Shown: positions 59,036 through 64,000 of the stretch, piece after piece | Position numbering within the stretch: position 1 is the stretch's first letter | Layout: each line of letters starts with the position of its first letter | Origin: Emticicia aquatica | Lineage (GTDB): Bacteria > Bacteroidota > Bacteroidia > Cytophagales > Spirosomataceae | NCBI RefSeq assembly: GCF_923079645.1 | Contig: NZ_CAKLPY010000002.1 | Coordinates: 372,001-436,000 of the forward strand | Length of the DNA: 64,000 nucleotides | Direction of reading: 5' to 3' | Made by a program: the position numbers and the translations under genes | The notes under the pieces: generated by a model | Databases searched by the model: none | What the model was told of the DNA's origin: nothing | The model's input: only the letters and a program-made list of their open reading frames with translations

Positions 59036-60253
59036 TTAATTCCAGTTAGTTTTTTCTAATAAATCGTCTCGCTCTTCATCGTCCATGTGTACGTACCCTT
59101 GAGTGGTTTTCATTTGCCTGTGTTGTAAAATATTTTGTACCACCTTTATTGACAATCTTCTGACGGCATGAGAACCAAAAGTATCTCGGCTATCGTGAAA
59201 AGTAATATGTTTGTCAATGTTGGCTAATTTGGCAATTTCTTTAATGAGTTTGTTTGCTTTTGGGTTCGTAATGCCATAAAACAGCCTATCATATCCGTTA
59301 TTTATATACTTATTTGCTATTTGCTCAGGCTTCCCATTCCAAAGTGAGTACAGGGGTAAGCTGAGGGTTTTGTTAGTTTTTTTTGCAGTAAATGTAAGTA
59401 TTAGCCCCTTGTCGGTTAAGGAGAAGTTTTTTGTAGTCAGGTTGTGTACGTCTGAATAACGTAACCCCGTATAAGTCGAAAACAAAAACATATCTCTCGT
59501 TATTTCCAACAATTTTTGTTCTGGTCCAAAATTCAGATTTTCCACTCGTTCCCACTCAGCTTTGGTTAGCCATACCTTTTTTACCTCTTCTGTTTTGCGT
59601 TCAAAATTCAGATAAGGACTCTTATCTCTGGATAGATAGCCATATTTTACGGCTAAATTGACGTACTTCCTTGTTTGGCGGTGGCGTTTATCAATAGAAT
59701 TTAGTTTCATTCCATTACCATCAATGCCTTTTCTGCACAATAAGAAGTAGTTATATTTATCAATGGTTGCGTAGGTAAGTTCATCAAAGCTCAGTCCATT
59801 TTGGAAACATTGCTTCAAACAATCCAAATTCGTTTTTAATTGTTGCCAAGTCGAATATTCAATCTTTACACCATCTCTACCTTTTTTCTCTTTTTCTAAT
59901 TGCTGCTCATAAAACACAAGAAAATCTGTAACGATGCTTTTCTCCTTTTTGGATTTTGATTCTAAAAAATTATCAAAGTCTCGGAGCGACATACTTCCAT
60001 GTACAGCTACAAAAGTATCCCTATATTTTCGTAGAGCATCCTTAGTATTGATAACCAATGTATTTTGGTGTTTATCAGCTACCCAAATATCTTTGTCAGG
60101 TTTAGGCTTCCATTTTTCAGGCGTAGTCTTCACGCCAGTTGCAAAATATCTTCTTCCACCTGCTTGATAAGCTTCTATCTGTACTAGACTTTGACCTTTT
60201 TGGTTGAGTTGATTTTTTCTGTTAAAAATCACTCTAAATTCTATCTGTTTCAT
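59036..60253 (-). CDS. int: Tyrosine site-specific integrase
   Basis: 405 residues from the ATG at 60253; an upstream start at 60325 would add a non-matching hydrophobic tail and overlap the arm site. Order: an arm-binding N-terminus (IEFRVIFNRKNQLNQKGQSL), a SAM-like core-binding domain, and the catalytic domain with Arg265 (YTGLRYSD), His353-x-x-Arg356 (HDSRDTFGSH), His378 (LQHRQ) and Tyr387 (TTQGYVH). All tyrosine-recombinase residues are present. The gene faces inward from attR at the tRNA, as usual for tRNA-targeting integrases. Confidence 0.95.
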   Translation of the reverse strand: MKQIEFRVIFNRKNQLNQKGQSLVQIEAYQAGGRRYFATGVKTTPEKWKPKPDKDIWVADKHQNTLVINTKDALRKYRDTFVAVHGSMSLRDFDNFLESKSKKEKSIVTDFLVFYEQQLEKEKKGRDGVKIEYSTWQQLKTNLDCLKQCFQNGLSFDELTYATIDKYNYFLLCRKGIDGNGMKLNSIDKRHRQTRKYVNLAVKYGYLSRDKSPYLNFERKTEEVKKVWLTKAEWERVENLNFGPEQKLLEITRDMFLFSTYTGLRYSDVHNLTTKNFSLTDKGLILTFTAKKTNKTLSLPLYSLWNGKPEQIANKYINNGYDRLFYGITNPKANKLIKEIAKLANIDKHITFHDSRDTFGSHAVRRLSIKVVQNILQHRQMKTTQGYVHMDDEERDDLLEKTNWN

Positions 60254-60305
60254 TTGATTTTGACAAGTTTTTGACAAACGTATCAAAACAAAATAAGAGT
60301 ACAAC

Positions 60306-60326
60306 GGTATCAAAATAGGTAACAAA
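60306..60326. promoter_or_regulatory. Putative integrase arm site, right end
   Basis: GGTATCAAAAtaGGTAACAAA matches 50966-50986 (GGTATCAAAAacGGTAACAAA) at 19 of 21 positions, in the same orientation. A related GTATCAAAAC lies at 60280. Such paired repeats just inside both ends are typical of arm-type binding sites. Confidence 0.55.
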
Positions 60327-60372
60327 CTTAAAACAATGTAGTGTTATGAAAAACAAAACAAAGTGTTAAAAA

Positions 60373-60411
60373 AAACCATAAAACAGCCATTATTACGCTA
60401 TTTTATGGTTT
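60373..60411. terminator. Bidirectional terminator between tRNA-Arg and integrase
   Basis: AAACCATAAAA (60373-60383) pairs with TTTTATGGTTT (60401-60411), with T runs on both strands. It lies inside the element and would stop tRNA transcription from entering it. Confidence 0.75.
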
Positions 60412-60422
60412 TTTTGTGTGTT

Positions 60423-60440
60423 TTTGTGGTCTCGTCGGGA
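60423..60440. other. attR: right attachment core overlapping tRNA-Arg
   Basis: TTTGTGGTCTCGTCGGGA, identical to 50900-50917. It covers the 3'-terminal 14 bases of the tRNA and four bases beyond. Confidence 0.88.
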
Positions 60441-60498
60441 ATCGAACCCGAATCAAACGTTTAGGAAACGCTTATTCTATCCGTTGAACTACGAAACC
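60427..60498 (-). tRNA. tRNA-Arg (anticodon CCT)
   Basis: The minus strand folds as a cloverleaf: acceptor GGTTTCG/CGAGACC (one G-T pair), T arm TCGGG-TTCGATT-CCCGA, anticodon stem AGCGT/ACGTT (one G-T pair) with loop TTCCTAA, which gives anticodon CCT (reads AGG). The discriminator is A; CCA is not encoded. It is the integration target of the adjacent element and stays intact. Confidence 0.93.
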
Positions 60499-60566
60499 AA
60501 AATAAACGAAATTTACAATTTCATTTATTTATTCAACAAATTTATAAAGAATTTGTTTCTAATGCA

Positions 60567-62897
60567 TTATTCTACACCAATTTCATCAACAAATAACCAA
60601 GATGGACTCCCCTTTCCTGGGTGATTTTCTGGTAGTTTACCATAATTTTGAGCAATTACTCGTACGTATCGTCCTTTTTTACCATCAGCACCAACCGTTA
60701 GCTGTTGAATCACTTTTTCTTCGCCTTCCAAATTTCCTAAAGGCATTTTTTTGATACTCGTAAATTTCTTTCCATCATCAGAAACCAATATTTCTACTTC
60801 ACGAGGAAGCATAATCCAAGAAGATTTTGCCCTTAAAAATGCAAAAGAAACCTTTTGTAAATTCATAATTTGTCCCAAATCAATGGTTACATCAAGGTTT
60901 TTTCCTTCAAAACCAACCCAAGTATCCAAATTCCCTGATTCACCTTTTACACCATTTGTTAAACCAAAAGTTTCACCGCCCAAATATTTTGTTGGCTGGC
61001 TTGCTAACGTATATTTTCGACCTGTTGATTTATTTATGTAATAATATTTACTCATATCTTTACCCAATTTTTCACCATTTGTGGCAAAAGCTGTCGCCCT
61101 AATCGTGGCATCGTTGGTTACAATTACGCCATTCGGTTGATAGACCAATGAACTCACAGTTGGCTCAGTTCCATCAATTGTATAACGAATAATTGCCTGC
61201 TTATCAGCCGTTTGTAACTTTACGGCAACCTGACTTTTAGCATTTACCGATGATTTAGCCGATACATCATAATATGCATTTGAGTAATTTACGGCCAAAT
61301 ATTTCAATCGCTCAAAATGTATTTTTAAACGAGTTGTAAAATCTTGGTAATCTTTTGCAGAACTCCAACCAACTTCCGCCAATGCCGAAGCTCTCGGAAA
61401 AAGCATATATTCGGCATGACTTGGAGTAGCGATATACTCTGACCAAAGATTTCCTTGAACACCCAAAATATGTTTGGCTTGTTCGACCGTTAAGCCTGAT
61501 GGAACAGGATTATAGGCATACACTTTTTCGAGAGGCAAAAATCCGCCAATGGCCACTGGCTCAGATGAAGGGTCTGATTGATAAGCATCTAAATAACAAT
61601 GGCTTCCAGGTGTCATAATCGCATCATGATTTTGTTTTACGGCCTCCACTCCACCTTCAATACCACGCCATGACATAATTGTAGCATTTGGCGAAATCCC
61701 ACCTTCCAAAATCTCATCCCAACCAATCATTTTTTTACCTTTTGAGGTCAAAAACTTATCAATCCGTTTGATAAAATAACTCTGCAATTCATGTTCATCT
61801 TTCAAACCTTCTTTTTTCATTAAATCTTGACAAAACTGACTATTTTTCCAAGAAATTTTAGGGCATTCATCTCCACCAATATGTACGTAATTACTAGGAA
61901 ATAATGCTATTACTTCCGTCAGAACGTCTTCCAAAAAAGAAAAAGTTTGTTCTGTTGGACAAAAAACATCGTCATAAACACCCCATTTTGTACCAACTTC
62001 GTAAGGCCCTTTCGAGCATCCTAATGCTGGATACGCCGCTAAAGCTGCCATCGCATGGCCAGGCATTTCGATTTCGGGAATTACGTTGATATATTTTTTT
62101 TGAGCATATTTTACCACTTCAGCTATTTCTTCTTGAGTATAAAAACCTCCATACGGTTTTCCGTCAAATCTTTGGTCAGAATAATGCCCTTCCATAGATT
62201 CCTTTCTTTTTGAGCCAATTTCGGTCAATTTTGGGTATTTTTTTATCTCAATTCTCCATCCTTGGTCGTCGGTTAAGTGCCAATGAAACGTATTCATTTT
62301 GTGTATTGCCAATAAATCAATGTATTTTTTCACAAATGAAATAGGAAAAAAGTGGCGACTAACATCAAGCATCAAACCCCGATAACCAAATTGTGGTTGG
62401 TCAAAAATGGTACAATTGGGAATCGTCCATTTTACATCATTTATGGACGAACTACTGTAAATTTGCGTTGGTAGCAATTGTAAAAGACTTTGTAAAGCAT
62501 AAAAATCTCCTTTAGCGGTAGCTGCTGAAATGATTACGCTGTTACTTTCTACTTTCAAAATATAATCTTCCTCACCCAGCGGTTTATCTGCATTCTTTGA
62601 ATTTAACGGCGTAAAAACGATGTTTTTTTGCTGAGAAACAGCCAAAGTTGGTGATTCAAACTCTTCAATATTTAATCTCATTCCAGCAACAATCAAAAAT
62701 CGCTCGGCAAGCATTTCTGCTAATGGACGAATTCCTTCAGTATTTTTAGGAATTAAAATTTTTGTTTGTGGATTAACCGTAAAAAAACCATTTGCCATAG
62801 TAAGCTGCGTAGGTTTTGGAATAATCGCGTATTTGTTTTGTGCAAAACCACAAAATGTTAAAGCAGTAAGACACAATACACTAATAAATTTCTTCAT
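60567..62897 (-). CDS. Secreted beta-N-acetylhexosaminidase (GH20) with F5/8-type C domain
   Basis: 776 residues with a signal peptide (ending TFCGFAQ). Order: GH20b N-terminal domain (about 22-150), GH20 barrel with FHWHLTDDQGWRIEIKKYP, VIPEIEMPGHAMAALAAYP and the catalytic pair Asp343-Glu344 in HIGGDEC, then VQGNLWSEYI and YMLFPRASALAEV, a chitobiase-like fragment (IRYTIDGTEPTVSS) and a C-terminal discoidin-like domain (FGLTNGVKGE, VTIDLGQIMNLQKVSFAFL). It removes terminal GlcNAc/GalNAc from chitin oligomers or glycans in the periplasm or at the surface. Confidence 0.95.
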   Translation of the reverse strand: MKKFISVLCLTALTFCGFAQNKYAIIPKPTQLTMANGFFTVNPQTKILIPKNTEGIRPLAEMLAERFLIVAGMRLNIEEFESPTLAVSQQKNIVFTPLNSKNADKPLGEEDYILKVESNSVIISAATAKGDFYALQSLLQLLPTQIYSSSSINDVKWTIPNCTIFDQPQFGYRGLMLDVSRHFFPISFVKKYIDLLAIHKMNTFHWHLTDDQGWRIEIKKYPKLTEIGSKRKESMEGHYSDQRFDGKPYGGFYTQEEIAEVVKYAQKKYINVIPEIEMPGHAMAALAAYPALGCSKGPYEVGTKWGVYDDVFCPTEQTFSFLEDVLTEVIALFPSNYVHIGGDECPKISWKNSQFCQDLMKKEGLKDEHELQSYFIKRIDKFLTSKGKKMIGWDEILEGGISPNATIMSWRGIEGGVEAVKQNHDAIMTPGSHCYLDAYQSDPSSEPVAIGGFLPLEKVYAYNPVPSGLTVEQAKHILGVQGNLWSEYIATPSHAEYMLFPRASALAEVGWSSAKDYQDFTTRLKIHFERLKYLAVNYSNAYYDVSAKSSVNAKSQVAVKLQTADKQAIIRYTIDGTEPTVSSLVYQPNGVIVTNDATIRATAFATNGEKLGKDMSKYYYINKSTGRKYTLASQPTKYLGGETFGLTNGVKGESGNLDTWVGFEGKNLDVTIDLGQIMNLQKVSFAFLRAKSSWIMLPREVEILVSDDGKKFTSIKKMPLGNLEGEEKVIQQLTVGADGKKGRYVRVIAQNYGKLPENHPGKGSPSWLFVDEIGVE

Positions 62898-63160
62898 AAT
62901 AGTTTATTAAATTTTAAGAAAACGAAGTACGTTTTTTCAAAGAAGAATTACAAATTTTAATTTATTTCTTTATTCACTAACGATTTTATAAGAAATTTTA
63001 TTTTGAAAATTATTTATTTAGAAAATCTCGTTTTCGAGCATGTCAATAAATGAAACATCAAAGTTTAGAGAAGTTTTAAATAGGTCTAAAAATAATCAAA
63101 TAATAATAATTTTCTTCCAACATAATTATTTAGTGTCAATGAATACAGTTACTTATTCTT

Positions 63161-63168
63161 TATCTTTG
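63161..63168 (+). promoter_or_regulatory. Possible -7 box of the uvrD-like gene
   Basis: TATCTTTG fits TAnnTTTG, 20 bases before the start codon. No clear -33 TTG was seen. The rest of the 291-base gap shows no gene. Confidence 0.3.
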
Positions 63169-63188
63169 CAGTCCAAAAAATGAAATGA

Positions 63189-64000
63189 ATGGCAAAAGAT
63201 AATTATTTAGAGAAACTCAATGCTCCTCAACGTGATGCCGTGACTCATCCCGAAGGGCCATTGATGATTATTGCGGGAGCTGGTTCGGGTAAAACCCGTG
63301 TACTTACTTATCGAATTGCATGGTTGATTGAACAAGGCGTTGACCCTTTTAATATTTTGTCATTGACTTTTACAAATAAAGCAGCAGGCGAAATGCGTCA
63401 GCGTGTCGAGGCCGTAATTGGCAGCGATGCGAAGAATTTATGGATGGGTACGTTTCACTCTGTTTTTGCAAAAATATTGCGTTTTGAAGGAAAAAGACTT
63501 GGATATACCTCAGACTTCACGATTTATGACACCGATGATTCTAAATCGTTGATGCGGTCGATTATCAAAGAATTAGCTTTGGATGATAAAACTTACAAAG
63601 TAAATTATATTCTCAATCGCATTTCTAGTGCCAAAAATGCCTTGGTTTCGTGGGAGTCTTACGCCAATAATCCCATTTATATGGAAGATGATAAAGCTGC
63701 CCGAATGCCCGAAATCGGTCGTCTTTATAAAATGTATGTGCTGCGATGTTTTCAAGCCAATGCCATGGATTTTGATGATTTGTTGTACAACACTAACGTT
63801 CTTTTCCGTGACCATCTGGATGTTTTGAATAAATATCAACACAAATTTAAGCACGTAATGGTTGATGAGTTTCAAGATACCAACGTTTCTCAATACCTTA
63901 TTACTCGCAAACTTTCATCAGTTCATCAGAATATCTGCATTGTGGGCGATGATGCCCAAAGTATTTATGCTTTCCGTGGGGCAAATATTCAAAACATTCT
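63189..64000 (+). CDS. UvrD/PcrA-type ATP-dependent DNA helicase, 5' part cut by the window edge
   Basis: 270 codons are visible from the ATG at 63189 (an ATG 4 bases earlier is out of frame). Superfamily 1A motifs are in order: the Q motif LNAPQRDAVTH, motif I IIAGAGSGKTRVLTYR (Lys35), motif Ia LSLTFTNKAAGEMRQRV, MGTFHSVFAKILR, motif II HVMVDEFQDTN and motif III CIVGDDAQSIYAFRGA. The enzyme unwinds 3'-tailed DNA in nucleotide-excision and mismatch repair and removes RecA filaments. The C-terminal domains lie beyond the window. Confidence 0.95.
   Translation, partial: MAKDNYLEKLNAPQRDAVTHPEGPLMIIAGAGSGKTRVLTYRIAWLIEQGVDPFNILSLTFTNKAAGEMRQRVEAVIGSDAKNLWMGTFHSVFAKILRFEGKRLGYTSDFTIYDTDDSKSLMRSIIKELALDDKTYKVNYILNRISSAKNALVSWESYANNPIYMEDDKAARMPEIGRLYKMYVLRCFQANAMDFDDLLYNTNVLFRDHLDVLNKYQHKFKHVMVDEFQDTNVSQYLITRKLSSVHQNICIVGDDAQSIYAFRGANIQNI

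Larger units (their letters stand above)
50900..60440. mobile_element. Integrative element of about 9.5 kb in tRNA-Arg(CCT)
   Basis: It is bounded by a perfect 18-bp direct repeat (50900-50917 and 60423-60440), of which the right copy overlaps the 3' end of tRNA-Arg. A tyrosine integrase lies directly inside the right end, facing inward. Nearly matching direct repeats (GGTATCAAAA-nn-GGTAACAAA) sit inside both ends and look like arm-type integrase sites. Cargo: Xis-like HTH, primase-helicase, degenerate TOPRIM protein, iteron array, RHH-membrane protein, PLFNYM proteins, lipid desaturase and two single-span proteins. No relaxase, conjugation or phage structural genes are seen, so it is a small integrative element or satellite that may be mobilised in trans. 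Confidence 0.85.

Overview
The window looks like the chromosome of a gliding-type member of the Bacteroidota, most likely order Cytophagales. The supporting signs are low GC, no Shine-Dalgarno pattern before most starts, TAnnTTTG-like promoter boxes, a type IX secretion (T9SS) locus with a giant gliding-motility-type adhesin, a PorP/SprF partner and an OmpA/PD40 protein, a CusA-TolC fusion pump, and many secreted glycan-active enzymes. The genus cannot be fixed from the sequence alone.

Layout. 1-5.5 kb: heavy-metal efflux (start of a CDF transporter, CusA-TolC fusion, a small His/Asp-rich protein) and a small zinc-finger-like gene. 5.8-6.1 kb: a short SSB. 6.2-21.5 kb: the T9SS adhesin locus, transcribed leftward as 3748-aa adhesin, PorP/SprF protein, OmpA-family protein. 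21.9-32.6 kb: housekeeping and envelope genes (surface barrel protein, FAD oxidoreductase, cmk, DJ-1/PfpI protein, miaA, DUF4230, GDPD lipoprotein, DUF1080 lipoprotein, serine hydrolase).

32.6-37.6 kb is a defence-type island. It holds a structured palindromic element, a compact four-gene operon with three different TIR-fold proteins around a deoxyribosyltransferase-like/TPR protein, a candidate small RNA, and an XRE-ImmA/PIN pair behind an inverted-repeat operator. 37.7-47.2 kb carries secreted carbohydrate and peptide catabolism genes (GH43-like, tail-fibre-like repeat protein, EthD-like, DUF4965 glutaminase-like protein with a LacI-type operator upstream, TonB-dependent receptor). 47.2-50.5 kb is a graveyard: broken hsdS and hsdM around an intact YhcG/DUF1016 nuclease, a cytosine-C5 methyltransferase fossil, a winged-helix fragment and an RteC fossil.

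50.9-60.44 kb is a separate integrated element of about 9.5 kb in the 3' end of tRNA-Arg(CCT), bounded by perfect 18-bp direct repeats. It carries a tyrosine integrase, a Xis-like HTH protein, a TOPRIM/SF3 primase-helicase, a degenerate TOPRIM-like protein, an 11-copy symmetric iteron array, two proteins sharing a repeated PLFNYM module, a ribbon-helix-helix protein with a C-terminal membrane segment, and a cargo of a Kua/CarF-type lipid desaturase plus two single-span membrane proteins. Right of the tRNA are a GH20 hexosaminidase and the start of a UvrD/PcrA helicase.

The best candidates for something undescribed are the three-TIR operon (no ThsA effector is present, so it is not canonical Thoeris) and the small replicating element with desaturase cargo and a symmetric iteron origin. 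All functions are read from protein motifs by eye; no database search was run.
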